A stretch of 64,000 nucleotides of DNA from Methanosarcina flavescens. Its GTDB lineage: Archaea; Halobacteriota; Methanosarcinia; Methanosarcinales; Methanosarcinaceae. The stretch's first letter is position 1, and each line of letters opens with the position of its first letter. The DNA is taken from NCBI RefSeq assembly GCF_001304615.2, contig NZ_CP032683.1, forward strand, positions 558,001 through 622,000, in the 5' to 3' direction. The notes beneath the pieces were generated by a model. The model searched no databases. It saw only the letters and a program-made list of their open reading frames with translations, and had not been told where the DNA came from. The translations under genes were made by a program, and so were the position numbers. Shown here in pieces: positions 25,516 through 35,269 of the stretch.

Positions 25516-26733
25516 ATGTATCACCTGAAATGTATCGAATGCGGTGCAGAGTATCCTAAAGACGAAGTAATCTATACATGCAGCAAGTGTGACGGGCTGC
25601 TTGATGTTATTTACGATTATTCCTCAATTAAGATTGACATGGAAAAACTCAAGACCGAATGCCCTTCGGTCTGGAAGTACGCAAAACTTCTTCCTGTAGA
25701 AAGGGAACCTGTAACTATCAGGGAAGGCGGGACTCCCCTTTATAAGTGCGACCGTCTGGCTGAGAAGATAGGGATTAAAGAACTCTATGTAAAGCACGAA
25801 GGCATGAATCCTACAGGCTCTTTTAAAGACAGGGGAATGACTGTAGGAGTTACTAAAGCCCTTGAGCTTGGTATGAATACGGTTGCCTGTGCATCTACCG
25901 GGAACACGTCAGCAGCCCTTGCAATTTATGGGGCAAAAGCCGGAATTCCTGTAGTCGTACTTTTGCCTGCAGGAAAAGTCGCTCTTGGAAAGGTAGCTCA
26001 GGCCCTTATGCACGGGGCAAAGGTGCTCAGTATTCGCGGAAACTTTGACGATGCTCTTGCCCTTGTGCGCACCCTCTGCACCCAGGAAAAAATTTATCTC
26101 CTTAACTCTATCAACCCCTACAGGCTAGAAGGCCAGAAGACTATAGGTTTTGAGATTGCAGACCAGCTCGGATTCAGGGTTCCTGACAGAATTGTCCTCC
26201 CCGTAGGAAATGCAGGCAACATTACCGCAATTTATAAAGGCTTCAGGGAGTTTAAGAAGCTCGGCATAACCGATTCACTCCCGAAGATGACCGGAATTCA
26301 GGCTGAAGGTTCCTGCCCAATAGTAAAAGCCATAAAGAACGGAGCCCCGGAAATTATTCCCGAGGAAAAACCCGAAACTGTTGCAACTGCAATAAGGATT
26401 GGAAACCCCGTTAACGCAAAGAAAGCCCTGACTGCAATCCGGGAGTCAGGGGGGACCGCCGAATCCGTTACTGATGAAGAAATCCTTGCAGCCCAGAAAG
26501 ACCTTGCAAGGCTTGAAGGCATAGGAGTCGAACCTGCGAGTGCAGCCTCGGTTGCAGGACTCAAGAAACTGGTCGATCTTGGCGTTATAGGCAGAGACGA
26601 AACTGTTGTCTGTATCACTACAGGCCACCTGCTTAAAGATCCTCAAACCGTAATTGATGTCTGCGAAGAACCGATTGTAGTGGATGCCAGCATAGAAGCT
26701 ATCAGAGAAGCTATCTTCGGAAATACTGAATAA
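25516..26733 (+). CDS. thrC: Threonine synthase
   Basis: ThrC converts O-phosphohomoserine to threonine using pyridoxal phosphate. The 405-residue archaeal form starts with a zinc-ribbon (CIECGAEY at about 5-12 and CSKCDG at about 22-27), then GGTPLYKCDRL, the PLP-lysine motif GSFKDRGM with Lys104, ACASTGNTSAALA and the PVGNAGN phosphate-binding loop. The C-terminus has VCITTGHLLKDP. The ATG follows AACAGGAGC. Only 18-33 bases separate it from leuS, so the two are probably co-transcribed. Confidence 0.94.
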   Translation: MYHLKCIECGAEYPKDEVIYTCSKCDGLLDVIYDYSSIKIDMEKLKTECPSVWKYAKLLPVEREPVTIREGGTPLYKCDRLAEKIGIKELYVKHEGMNPTGSFKDRGMTVGVTKALELGMNTVACASTGNTSAALAIYGAKAGIPVVVLLPAGKVALGKVAQALMHGAKVLSIRGNFDDALALVRTLCTQEKIYLLNSINPYRLEGQKTIGFEIADQLGFRVPDRIVLPVGNAGNITAIYKGFREFKKLGITDSLPKMTGIQAEGSCPIVKAIKNGAPEIIPEEKPETVATAIRIGNPVNAKKALTAIRESGGTAESVTDEEILAAQKDLARLEGIGVEPASAASVAGLKKLVDLGVIGRDETVVCITTGHLLKDPQTVIDVCEEPIVVDASIEAIREAIFGNTE

Positions 26734-26766
26734 AACCTGAAAAACAAACCGATGGGTGTGAAAACA

Positions 26767-29670
26767 ATGGAGCCGGATTATAAGCCTCACGAGATCGAAA
26801 AAAAATGGCAGGAAAAGTGGAACGAAAGCCAGATTTTCCAGGCTGAGCCTGATAAACGAGAAAAATTTTTCATAACCATCCCCTACCCCTACCTGAACGG
26901 GAACCTGCATGCAGGACATACCCGGACCTTTACCATAGGGGATGTCGTTGCAAGGCACAAGCGGATGCTCGGGTACAATGTGCTTTACCCTATGGGCTTT
27001 CATGTGACAGGCACACCCATTGTGGGGCTTGCCGAACTGATTGCAAACCGGGACCCTCAGACTCTGGACGTCTATGAACGTCTTCATGGGATTCCAGGAG
27101 ATATTCTCCCCACGCTTGATACCCCGGAAAAGATCGTTGATTATTTCAAGCGTGAATCCGAGAAAGCCATGCGTAATATCGGGTATTCTATTGACTGGAG
27201 GCGCAAGTTTACCACGACTGACCCGACATATAAGAAGTTCATTGAGTGGCAGTACATCCGGCTTGAAGAAAAGGGCCTCATTGTGAAAGGCTCGCATCCT
27301 GTAAAATGGTGCCCGAATGACAATAACCCTGTAGAAGATCATGACATTCTGTATGGAGAAGAAGCTACCATCGTCGAATATACGCTGATCAAGTTCCGAT
27401 ATAAGGATCTGGTATTGCCCTGTGCAACCCTCAGGCCTGAAACGACATATGGAGTGACTAACCTCTGGGTCAACCCTGATGTGACTTATGTAAAAGCAAA
27501 AGTCACGCAGGATGGAAGCGAAGAGTTCTGGGTTGTCAGCAGGGAAGCTTTCAAGAAACTTACATTTACTGACCGGACAGTCGAGTATATTGAGGATGTG
27601 CCTGCAAAATCCATAATAGGAATAAAACTCACAAACCCGGTTACTGGGGATGAAGTAATTTCCCTTCCTGCATCCTTTGTAAAACCTGAAAACGGAAGCG
27701 GAATAGTAATGAGTGTACCTGCTCATGCACCTTTTGACTACCTGGCTCTTCGAGACCTTTACGATGCTGACCTGGGCGAGTACGGGATAACCGAAGATCT
27801 CAGGAATATCAAACTGATTTCCCTTATCAAGGTGCCCGAATTCGGGGAGTTCCCTGCAAAAGAAATTGTTGAGAGCATGGGAATTGAAAACCAAAAGGAC
27901 CCGAGAGCCGAAGAAGCCACAAAAATCGTATATAGAAAGGAATTCCACGGCGGTGTTCTTAAGGAGATTACAGGAAAATACGAAGGTCATGCTGTTTCCA
28001 AAATAAAGGACATCCTTACCAGGGACTTCATCAGCTCAAACGCAGGGGAGACTTTTTACGAATTCAGCGAACCTGTAGTCTGCCGCTGCGGTACACCCTG
28101 TGTAGTAAATATGGTGAAAGGCCAGTGGTTCCTTAATTATTCGAATCCCGAATGGAAAGCAAAAGTTTACAAATGCCTCAGTGGGATGCGGATCATTCCT
28201 GAGGAGTACAGGGTAGAGTTTGAAAACAAGGTTGACTGGCTCAAGGATAAAGCCTGTGCCCGCAGGAAAGGCCTTGGAACTCGTCTTCCCTTTGATAAGG
28301 AATGGTTGATTGAGTCCCTTGGAGATTCGACAATTTACATGAGCTATTATATCATTGCCAGGTTTATCGAAAGCGGTGATCTGAAGCTCGAACAACTTAC
28401 CCTTTCATTCTTCGACTATGTCCTGCTTGGAAAGGGCGACCTGACAGCCGTCAGCGCGGATACCGGGCTCAGTCCTGAGCTACTTGAAGAAATCCGCAGG
28501 CATTTCAATTACTGGTATCCGGTTGACCTGCGCTCTTCGGGAAAAGACCTTGTACCCAACCACCTGCTCTTTTTCCTCTTCCACCATGTAGCTCTCTTTG
28601 AAGAGGAGAAGTGGCCGAAAGCGCTTGCAGTAAACGGCTTTGTCTCCCTTGAAGGACAGAAAATGAGCAAATCCAAAGGCCCGATCCTGACTATGGAAAA
28701 TGCGGTCAGCCGTTACGGTGCGGACATAACAAGGATGTATATCCTTTCCACAGCCGAGCAGACGCAGGATGCAGACTGGCAGAGGACAGGAATCGAATCT
28801 GCCAGAAGGCAGGTGGACAGGTTCTATTCCTTTGCTAAGGATGTTATAGAGAGCGGAAAACGTGCAAACCTGAGCACTGAGCTGAAACAGATCGACCGCT
28901 GGATCCTTTCCAGGATACAGAAATATATCCGGGACACGAATTCTTCCCTTTACTCTATTCAGACAAGGGAAGCAATCCAGAACTCCTTCTTCCTGCTGAT
29001 AAACGATGTCAGATGGTACCAGAGGAGAGGCGGAGAAACCCTGCTCTATTATGTGCTGGACAACTGGGTCAGGCTTATGGCTCCCTTTACCCCCCACCTC
29101 TGTGAGGAAATCTGGGAAGCAATGGGGCACGAAGACCCGATTTCCCTTGCTCAGTACCCGCTCTATAACAAAGACCTGATAGATGACGGCGCAGAGCTTG
29201 CCGAAGAAGTGATAAAGGGAACCCTGGAAGACATTGAGGAGATTATAAGGGTAACAAAGATGACCCCGCAGACGGTTCATCTCTATACGGCCCCTGCCTG
29301 GAAAGCCGAAACCGTCAGGTGTGCCTGCAATATGCAGCTTGAAGGTTCTCTTGAGGTAGGTACGCTTATAAAAGCCCTGATGGCAAATCCCGACCTCAAA
29401 CGGTTTGGAAAAGAGATCCCAAAGTTTGTGCAGAAACTTGTCCCCGAATTCAAAAGTGGAGGTGCAGAACGGTATGAGGTCTTTGCAGGTCCGGGGCTTG
29501 ATGAGCAGGCTCTCCTGAAAGAATCAGCTTCCTTCCTGGAAAAAGAGATCGGTTGCCCTGTTGAAGTCCACAGTGCCGACTCACCTGCCTTTGACCCTGA
29601 AAAGAAGTCAAGGTTTGCCGAGCCGCTAAGGCCAGCAATTTACATCGAGCAGGCAAAGAAAGAAGAGTAA
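26767..29670 (+). CDS. leuS: Leucyl-tRNA synthetase
   Basis: The 967-residue class I synthetase charges tRNA-Leu. Features are the N-terminal IEKKWQEKWNE, the HIGH-type motif LNGNLHAGHTRTF, PMGFHVTGTPI (archaeal/eukaryotic LeuRS signature), an inserted editing domain with LRPETTYGVTNLWVNP, GDSTIYMSYY, the KMSKS motif as QKMSKSKGP, and an anticodon-binding domain. Length fits the archaeal type. An in-frame ATG at 26752 would add five residues, but GGTG at 26755-26758 is spaced correctly for the ATG at 26767, so that start is preferred. It follows thrC on the same strand. Confidence 0.94.
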   Translation: MEPDYKPHEIEKKWQEKWNESQIFQAEPDKREKFFITIPYPYLNGNLHAGHTRTFTIGDVVARHKRMLGYNVLYPMGFHVTGTPIVGLAELIANRDPQTLDVYERLHGIPGDILPTLDTPEKIVDYFKRESEKAMRNIGYSIDWRRKFTTTDPTYKKFIEWQYIRLEEKGLIVKGSHPVKWCPNDNNPVEDHDILYGEEATIVEYTLIKFRYKDLVLPCATLRPETTYGVTNLWVNPDVTYVKAKVTQDGSEEFWVVSREAFKKLTFTDRTVEYIEDVPAKSIIGIKLTNPVTGDEVISLPASFVKPENGSGIVMSVPAHAPFDYLALRDLYDADLGEYGITEDLRNIKLISLIKVPEFGEFPAKEIVESMGIENQKDPRAEEATKIVYRKEFHGGVLKEITGKYEGHAVSKIKDILTRDFISSNAGETFYEFSEPVVCRCGTPCVVNMVKGQWFLNYSNPEWKAKVYKCLSGMRIIPEEYRVEFENKVDWLKDKACARRKGLGTRLPFDKEWLIESLGDSTIYMSYYIIARFIESGDLKLEQLTLSFFDYVLLGKGDLTAVSADTGLSPELLEEIRRHFNYWYPVDLRSSGKDLVPNHLLFFLFHHVALFEEEKWPKALAVNGFVSLEGQKMSKSKGPILTMENAVSRYGADITRMYILSTAEQTQDADWQRTGIESARRQVDRFYSFAKDVIESGKRANLSTELKQIDRWILSRIQKYIRDTNSSLYSIQTREAIQNSFFLLINDVRWYQRRGGETLLYYVLDNWVRLMAPFTPHLCEEIWEAMGHEDPISLAQYPLYNKDLIDDGAELAEEVIKGTLEDIEEIIRVTKMTPQTVHLYTAPAWKAETVRCACNMQLEGSLEVGTLIKALMANPDLKRFGKEIPKFVQKLVPEFKSGGAERYEVFAGPGLDEQALLKESASFLEKEIGCPVEVHSADSPAFDPEKKSRFAEPLRPAIYIEQAKKEE

Positions 29671-29982
29671 AAGAAGCTTTCAGACTTCTTATATTCTTTT
29701 TCAACTCCAACTTTTTGTGCTTCTAGTAGCACACTATCTTTTTACATTATCTTTTATTATATTATGGCTCTTACATATTTATTTCTGACACTCAGAGTCG
29801 TGTACTGAGTTAAGAGTCGTGTACTGAGTTAATAAAAATCGCAGGAACAAAGCTCTGTCTACGTTATTCCACTATATATCGAGGATTTACTTTTCCGAGG
29901 CATGAATATAGTATTAAAGAAATCATAATAAGCAATTTGAGAAGATATTTTAATCAGAAATTGCAAAATTGTATTGTTGAAG
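29671..29982. other. Intergenic region between convergent genes
   Basis: 312 bp without a gene. It contains a 19-bp tandem duplication at 29794-29831. Confidence 0.5.
29794..29831. repeat. 19-bp tandem duplication, two copies
   Basis: AGAGTCGTGTACTGAGTTA occurs at 29794-29812 and again, exactly, at 29813-29831, 3' of leuS. Confidence 0.85.
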
Positions 29983-30828
29983 TCAGATATAAAGCTCTGT
30001 TCTCCTATCCTCAAATACAGGAATAAACTTTCGAATCTCATCTTTTGCGGACAGGTCAAGCTCGCAGACAATTACACATTCTCGATCGCTTGCATCGGCT
30101 TTTACTTCACCCCAGGCGTCAATTATCATTGAGTTTCCGAAATAAGTGCAGTCGGGAGCCGAACCCATGCGGTTGCAGGCAATATGCGGGATCTGGTTTT
30201 CGATTGCTCTTGCCTTTGCAAGGATTCTCCAGTGCTCAGATCTGGGATTTGGGAAAGCTGCGGTCGTAACAAGAAGGTCAGAACCGGCAAGAGCAAGCTT
30301 TCTTGTAACTTCAGGGAAACGAAGCTCGTAGCAGATCTGGAAACCGATTTTCAGGTTCCTCTTTTTTAAAGCAATAGGTTCGATTGAGCTTCCCCTGGAA
30401 AAATACTGGTTTTCACCCTTAAAAGGATGAGTTTTCCGGTAAGTGCCTGCTAAAATTCCTGATTCAAAGCAAAAGCCGAGATTATAATAAAGCACTGAAT
30501 TATCTGAGCTCGAAATAGCGGGCTTTTGAGAATCCGCAAGTTCCCTGCTGCCAGAAACTTCTCCCGAAACAACTTTTTCAATTATTGAACCCATGATAAT
30601 GCAGTCATTGGCTTCGGAAAAACATGCCAGGTTTTCAAGAACAGGAGAAGGCAGGGTTTCTGCTGCATGTTCAAAACGCTCATAGCAAAAGCCTGTTGAA
30701 AAGAGTTCGGGAAAAACGATAAGTTCAGCTCCTCCTCTTACGGCTTCGTGAGCCATATAAAGGGCTTTTTCAAGGTTTTTCTGCTTCCTGCAGTGCAGCA
30801 CATCCATCTGGACACAAGCAACTTTCAT
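29983..30828 (-). CDS. Carbon-nitrogen hydrolase (nitrilase superfamily)
   Basis: The 281-residue enzyme has the Glu-Lys-Cys triad of the superfamily: Glu in FPELFSTGF, Lys in GTYRKTHPF and Cys in GFQICYELRFPEV. The pattern, with ARAIENQIPHIACNRMG and FGNSMIIDAWGEV towards the C-terminus, fits omega-amidase-like members, but the substrate cannot be set. The ATG at 30828 (MKVACVQMDV) is preceded by GGTGGTT; an upstream in-frame start at 30888 would add 20 residues that do not belong to the fold. It is cytosolic. An HTH protein gene lies 79 bp upstream on the same strand. Confidence 0.85.
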   Translation of the reverse strand: MKVACVQMDVLHCRKQKNLEKALYMAHEAVRGGAELIVFPELFSTGFCYERFEHAAETLPSPVLENLACFSEANDCIIMGSIIEKVVSGEVSGSRELADSQKPAISSSDNSVLYYNLGFCFESGILAGTYRKTHPFKGENQYFSRGSSIEPIALKKRNLKIGFQICYELRFPEVTRKLALAGSDLLVTTAAFPNPRSEHWRILAKARAIENQIPHIACNRMGSAPDCTYFGNSMIIDAWGEVKADASDRECVIVCELDLSAKDEIRKFIPVFEDRRTELYI

Positions 30829-30907
30829 ATCCGAACCACCAGCCAGCAACAGCATCAACAATATAAACTCTGTTATGTAAAGTTTCAATTAAACGATTAA
30901 AATCTTT

Positions 30908-31570
30908 TCAAGGAAGCAGGGTAGTTTGCTTGCTTTTCGCTACCAGACCCTCGAGATCGATCCTGTTTCTAATCAACCCTGCAAACACTTCGTTCGCAAA
31001 CCTTGTAATTTCTTCCCTGTTTTCATGTATTTCATACGCAGGGTCATCGGGAGGTATTTCAATCTTTGTAATATCGGCCCTGGCTTTCTTTAGATAAGCA
31101 TCCTGAACCTCACACACCAATCCAGGCTTTTCCAGGTACTGCTCAAGGTGTTTTTGAGTAATTCCTATAAGCTTCAATTCCCTGCGAAAACAGGGTCTTT
31201 CAAACAGTTTTGAGATTACATATACTCCTACAGGAATCCTTGAATCCAGGTTGATTTTAAGAAGCTGGTCCCTGAGAATAGAATAGATTTCCTTGGAGTC
31301 TGGAAGTTCCTGAGACCTGGACTCCCTGACTTTTCCAGATAGAGATTCCGTGGTCTTCTCAGGCAGGGCATAGATTTTCGAAGGAGGGACTTCGGTTTCC
31401 TCAAGAATGTTAAGATCCCTGAGTGCCCTGAGATAGCCTGTAAGAACAAGGCGATGCTCTTCTATTCCTCTGGCTTTCAGTTCTCTGGAAAGCCCGCTGA
31501 TCGAGAGTTGTCTGCCTTCAAGTAGTTCAAGGAGTTTGGAATTGAGATTTTCTTCCATCTGTACCGACAT
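30908..31570 (-). CDS. Winged-helix-like protein, unknown function
   Basis: The 220-residue protein has an N-terminal helix-turn-helix-like segment (about residues 8-65: LLELLEGRQLSISGLSREL and LVLTGYLRALRDLNILEE), a polar linker, and a C-terminal helical domain with FERPCFRRELKLIGITQKHLEQYL and ENREEITRFANEVFAGLI. I recognise no named family. Start codons at 31573 (GTG), 31570 (ATG) and 31558 (ATG) are all possible and ribosome sites are weak; 31570 was chosen. It is upstream of the nitrilase-family gene and may be co-transcribed with it. Confidence 0.6.
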   Translation of the reverse strand: MSVQMEENLNSKLLELLEGRQLSISGLSRELKARGIEEHRLVLTGYLRALRDLNILEETEVPPSKIYALPEKTTESLSGKVRESRSQELPDSKEIYSILRDQLLKINLDSRIPVGVYVISKLFERPCFRRELKLIGITQKHLEQYLEKPGLVCEVQDAYLKKARADITKIEIPPDDPAYEIHENREEITRFANEVFAGLIRNRIDLEGLVAKSKQTTLLP

Positions 31571-32116
31571 CACATTTTATTGCTGTTATTGCTGTTAATT
31601 AACTTTCAAAGGCTCAGGACGGTAAAATCTTCTGCCTTTAGGGACAGCCAGACGGATAAGCCTGTGTTTCTCCTGAATCTTTTAAAAAGATCTAATCTTT
31701 CCTGGTCTGAGAGGCGATTAAGCAAGAAAATTGCAGAGAGTAATACACGATGTAATTATCCTGCATAATATAAAGCTTATGAGAGAGCCTGTAAGGTGAA
31801 GTAATATAATTGGGAAAGTAACTGATAGATATAAATAAAGGAGATTTACTTGACTATATGGATGAAACGTAAGAGAGATTAATCTGAGGAGAATAAACGA
31901 GAGATAATGTAAACAGTAAATTCCGGCGCTATATGACGAGTAATTCCCTGGAAAGAAAATGTATGAGGTAGTATAATCAACCAGGTCATTTTATATTCTT
32001 TATTAGTTAAATAAGCAGGAATTGAGCTTTTTCCAGCAGGATTGAAGGGCAACAATTAAAAATGATAATTGCTATCTGGTTTAAGTTCAGACTGAGTATT
32101 TCATAAGGATGCAAAG
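31571..32116. other. Intergenic region, nothing recognised
   Basis: 546 bp of AT- and purine-rich DNA with no supported gene, leading into the decayed pdaD. Confidence 0.5.
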
Positions 32117-32374
32117 ATGATTACGAAGTTAATTCCCAGAAAAGTATTCTTTACAGGCGGAGTTGGTACACACTCTGTAAATCTTGAATCATTTGAAGTT
32201 GCGCTCCAGGATGCTGCTATTGAAAAAATTAATCCTGTAACTGTAAGCTCTATCCTGCCTCCTTACAGCAACTGGGCAAATGAAGTACCTCTCAGGAATC
32301 TCAGTTTCCCAGTTCAGTAGATGAACATGGAAACTGGATGACCTGTAATCACTGCAGCAGTTTTTGCAATATGA
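32117..32374 (+). pseudogene. pdaD: Pyruvoyl-dependent arginine decarboxylase remnant, internal deletion
   Basis: The first 50 codons are clear Pda[41 protein letters not shown] and the self-cleavage site SSILPP that makes the pyruvoyl group. Homology then stops at about residue 52. After a short unlike stretch, a shifted frame (about 32310-32343) gives [11 protein letters not shown], and after one more shift GTAATC...ATATGA (32345-32374) gives VITAAVFAI and a stop, which is the C-terminal end of PdaD. A full protein has about 165 residues, so some 85 internal residues are missing and two frameshifts are present. The gene should not make active enzyme. It lies 308 bp upstream of deoxyhypusine synthase. 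Confidence 0.75.
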
Positions 32375-32682
32375 ACACCAATACATACCTTTAATTGCTT
32401 CCGAACCTATTTATGGACACCACTCAGGGAATATCAAAACTGTTTATCATGCTGTCAATTTCAGATTCTTTGCTCTGACTCAGACCTGACAAATTGGTGC
32501 TCCTTAAGAAAATTCATAATTGTTGGATCTCACCCAGTGAAAGAATCTGTATATATTGATATTTAATAAAAAATATATAATTATCTACCGTTACTTGCAT
32601 TTCTTACTGCCTGTTGCCCAATGCCCTCAGGTATTGGGAATTACATGCAAAACTATGACTATTTGCTTATCAGGAGAATGGT
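32375..32682. other. Intergenic region upstream of dys
   Basis: 308 bp without a gene. AT-rich TATATATTGATATT-like text near 32550-32570 may hold the dys promoter; the AGGAGA site lies at 32672-32677. Confidence 0.45.
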
Positions 32683-33720
32683 ATGCGTCTTAATGTATTC
32701 ACAGATAACCCAACCGTTCCGATAGATGTAAAGGACAGGTCTATAAGCGAATTGATGGACGGAATGCTCAAAACAGGCTTCCAGGGAAGGAAGCTGGCAG
32801 AATCCGTTCAGGCCTGGTACAACATGTTAAAAGAAGAGGATATGACCGTGCTTATGGGTCTGTCAGGGGCGATGGTCCCTGCTGGCATGCGAAGGGTTAT
32901 TTCTTATATGATCCGGGAGAGAATGATAGACTGCCTTGTAAGTACAGGGGCGAACCTGTTCCATGACTCACACGAAGCACTTGGCAAGAAGCATTATATA
33001 GGTTCACATCTGGCTGACGACGAGAAACTCTTTGAGCATGGTGTGGACAGAATTTACGATGTTTTTGCAGTGGAGGAGGAGTTCAGGACTGCAGATAACC
33101 TGATTGCGGATTTTGCAGAAGAAATTGGAGAAATTTCCTGTTCATCAAGGGAGTTCATGCACCTGCTCGGAAAGGAATTGGTAAGGCGCGGAGCTGCAGA
33201 AGATTCCATAGTTGTAAGTGCATACAGGCATAATATCCCTATCTTCGTTCCTGCACTTTCGGACAGTTCAATAGGGATTGGACTCACGATTGCAAGAAGG
33301 AGAGGCTTGAGACTTGATATAGACCAGATAAAAGACGTTGACGAAGTTACGCAGATTGTAGAAAAGTCAGGAAAGACTGGCGTTGTCTATATTGGAGGCG
33401 GAGTCCCAAAGAATTTCATCCAGCAGACAGAAGTAATAGCTTCTATCCTGGGAATGGATATCGGAGGGCATGATTATGCGCTTCAATACACTACTGATGC
33501 TCCACACTGGGGAGGACTTTCAGGCTGTACTTTTGATGAAGCCGTTTCCTGGGGAAAGATCTCAGCCCAGGCAAAAAAAGTGCAAGTTTTCGTAGATGCT
33601 ACTATCGCTCTTCCTATTGTTGCCCATGCACTGCATGAAAAATGCCGTGGACTGAAGCGGAATGCCCCGAGTTTTAACTGGGGAGGGCCTGAAGGGCTTG
33701 ATATTGATTATAAAGAATAA
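32683..33720 (+). CDS. dys: Deoxyhypusine synthase
   Basis: The 345-residue enzyme moves the aminobutyl group of spermidine to a lysine of aIF5A, using NAD. Motifs are LSGAMVPAGMRRVISYM, STGANLFHDSHEALG, VYIGGGVPKNFIQQ and DEAVSWGKI, in which Lys292 is the catalytic lysine that forms the imine with the substrate. LSGCTFDEAVSW differs from the LSGARPDEAVSW type common in the family, so a related activity on another polyamine is possible. The ATG follows CAGGAGAA. Two regulator genes follow on the same strand. A broken arginine decarboxylase, which would start the polyamine pathway, lies just upstream. Confidence 0.88.
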   Translation: MRLNVFTDNPTVPIDVKDRSISELMDGMLKTGFQGRKLAESVQAWYNMLKEEDMTVLMGLSGAMVPAGMRRVISYMIRERMIDCLVSTGANLFHDSHEALGKKHYIGSHLADDEKLFEHGVDRIYDVFAVEEEFRTADNLIADFAEEIGEISCSSREFMHLLGKELVRRGAAEDSIVVSAYRHNIPIFVPALSDSSIGIGLTIARRRGLRLDIDQIKDVDEVTQIVEKSGKTGVVYIGGGVPKNFIQQTEVIASILGMDIGGHDYALQYTTDAPHWGGLSGCTFDEAVSWGKISAQAKKVQVFVDATIALPIVAHALHEKCRGLKRNAPSFNWGGPEGLDIDYKE

Positions 33721-33783
33721 TCAAATTACGAATGTTTATTATATTTGAAAGCTTATAACGTAAGACGAGAAGGAGAGGAGTAA

Positions 33784-34305
33784 ATGGGTAAAAGAACTCG
33801 GATAATTAACGATCCTTCCTATTTAGTACCATTACTCAGGACTTTTGGGTCAAGAACTCATAAAAAAATATTCGATGCACTTTCAAACAAATGGATGACA
33901 AAAGTTGAGATTGACGAGTTCATAGGTTCAGACTCGTCAAAAAGCCTTCACGTTCTGAAAAAAGCCGGACTTCTTGAGAGCCAGTGGAGAGTTCCGGAGG
34001 CAGGACAAAAACCCTCCAAAGAATACCACAGCTCCTATTCCAAAGTTCAGGTTAACTTCCAGTGTTCTTTTGAAGATCTGAGCGATATCATCATGCTTAC
34101 TTTTAAGCCGTATGAGGAAGTCAAAGACGCAATAGAAGAACTGGAAAGGCTTGTTGAAGAAGGCAATACCTCCATGAGCAACCTCACGCGGACCCTTAAT
34201 AAAAACCCGTTTTATATCTGTGCAGTTGCTCGCAGATCTGAAAGGCTTTCGGTAATGGGACAGAGGTTAAAATTAATTGAAGATGTAGAGGAGAACTACG
34301 ATTGA
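33784..34305 (+). CDS. ArsR-like winged-helix regulator
   Basis: The 173-residue protein has a winged helix in its first 80 residues (LLRTFGSRTHKKIFDALSNK, then EIDEFIGSDSSKSLHVLKKAGLLESQWRV), followed by a helical domain with FKPYEEVKDAIEELERLVEEG. The start ATG at 33784 follows GGAGAGGAG. Its TGA overlaps the ATG of the next regulator by one base, so the two are translationally coupled and likely act together. Targets are unknown. Confidence 0.78.
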   Translation: MGKRTRIINDPSYLVPLLRTFGSRTHKKIFDALSNKWMTKVEIDEFIGSDSSKSLHVLKKAGLLESQWRVPEAGQKPSKEYHSSYSKVQVNFQCSFEDLSDIIMLTFKPYEEVKDAIEELERLVEEGNTSMSNLTRTLNKNPFYICAVARRSERLSVMGQRLKLIEDVEENYD

Positions 34306-35093
34306 TGATTAAAATCCTCAAGACTAAAAGCGGAGTAACCAAGTTTCAAGTCCTTATTGAGATTGCAGCCCACCAGCCGAATGTAAGACAGAAAGAAATC
34401 GCTGCAAAAATTGGAATAACTCCCCAGGCAGTTTCCGAATATATTAAAGAACTTGTAAACGATGGGCTTATAGTTACTGAGGGCCGAGTCCGGTACAGGA
34501 TTACAAAAGAAGGTGTAGAGTGGGTCCTTGAGAATGCCACAGAAATGAAACGGTACGCTCGCTTTGTCATGGAGGATATAATCAGCCATGTTTCAACCTG
34601 GACAGCCATTACAAAAGAGGATGTAAAGGAAGGCCAGCAGGTGTACCTGAAAATGGAAAAGGGACTCCTGTACGTTAGCAGCACGGAAAAAACAGGCGCA
34701 TCAGGCAATGTTATCTCCGATGCAGCTGCAGGAGAAGATGTAGGGGTAACGAGCTTAAAGGGCCTGATCGACCTGGAAAATGCGACAATTACAATCTGCA
34801 AGGTTCCCAGGATTGAGCGTGGAGGGTCGAGAAAGGTGGACATTGAACGCCTGAAGGCTATGGCAAACTCAAAACCCTATATAGCAGCTATAGGTGTGGA
34901 AGCACTTATCGCCCTGCGCAAGATTGGTATAACCCCAAATGTTATGTTTGGAACCAATGAATCAGTCATAGAAGCTGCATATCACGGGCTGTCATCCCTT
35001 GTAGTCTCAGTGGATGAACAGGTCTCTTCCCTTCTTAACAGGCTGGAAACCGAAAACCTTGAGTACGAACTCGTAGACCTGACACTAGAATAA
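34305..35093 (+). CDS. Winged-helix regulator with C-terminal ligand-type domain
   Basis: The 262-residue protein begins with a MarR/Lrp-like winged helix (about 8-68: KFQVLIEIAAHQPNVRQKEI and GITPQAVSEYIKELVNDGLI), followed by a domain (about 100-262) with GEDVGVTSLKGLIDLENATI, KVPRIERGGSRKVDIERLKA and GVEALIALRKIGITPNVMFG. The C-terminal part may bind a small molecule; it is conserved in methanogen regulators I cannot name further. The ATG at 34305 shares its A with the TGA of the upstream gene and has GAGGAGA before it. Confidence 0.78.
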   Translation: MIKILKTKSGVTKFQVLIEIAAHQPNVRQKEIAAKIGITPQAVSEYIKELVNDGLIVTEGRVRYRITKEGVEWVLENATEMKRYARFVMEDIISHVSTWTAITKEDVKEGQQVYLKMEKGLLYVSSTEKTGASGNVISDAAAGEDVGVTSLKGLIDLENATITICKVPRIERGGSRKVDIERLKAMANSKPYIAAIGVEALIALRKIGITPNVMFGTNESVIEAAYHGLSSLVVSVDEQVSSLLNRLETENLEYELVDLTLE

Positions 35094-35106
35094 TTTATCT
35101 TATTTT

Positions 35107-35214
35107 TTGATCGAAGCCGATGCAGCGGTTTATCTCATCGAGCGCATCGTTTTTGATCAAATTTTTTTGAAAACGTTTTCGATCAAGCTTTTTTGTAAAA
35201 GGCTTGTGAAAGAG
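35107..35214. repeat. Dispersed intergenic repeat, copy 2
   Basis: TTTTTGATCAAA at 35150-35161 and AAAAGGCTTGTGA at 35197-35209 match copy 1 (7954-7965 and 8004-8016) in order, strand and spacing (47 against 50 bases). The copy sits between the regulator pair and the phosphoesterase gene. Confidence 0.6.
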
Positions 35215-35269
35215 TTTGCACATACATTTATCTTTAAATAGCATGTTTTATATAATCAGGAGATACCCC

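Noticed and set aside
26446-27990. 514-codon reverse frame opposite thrC and leuS
   Set aside because: It lies antisense to two well-supported enzymes, with Cys- and Phe-rich unstructured text.
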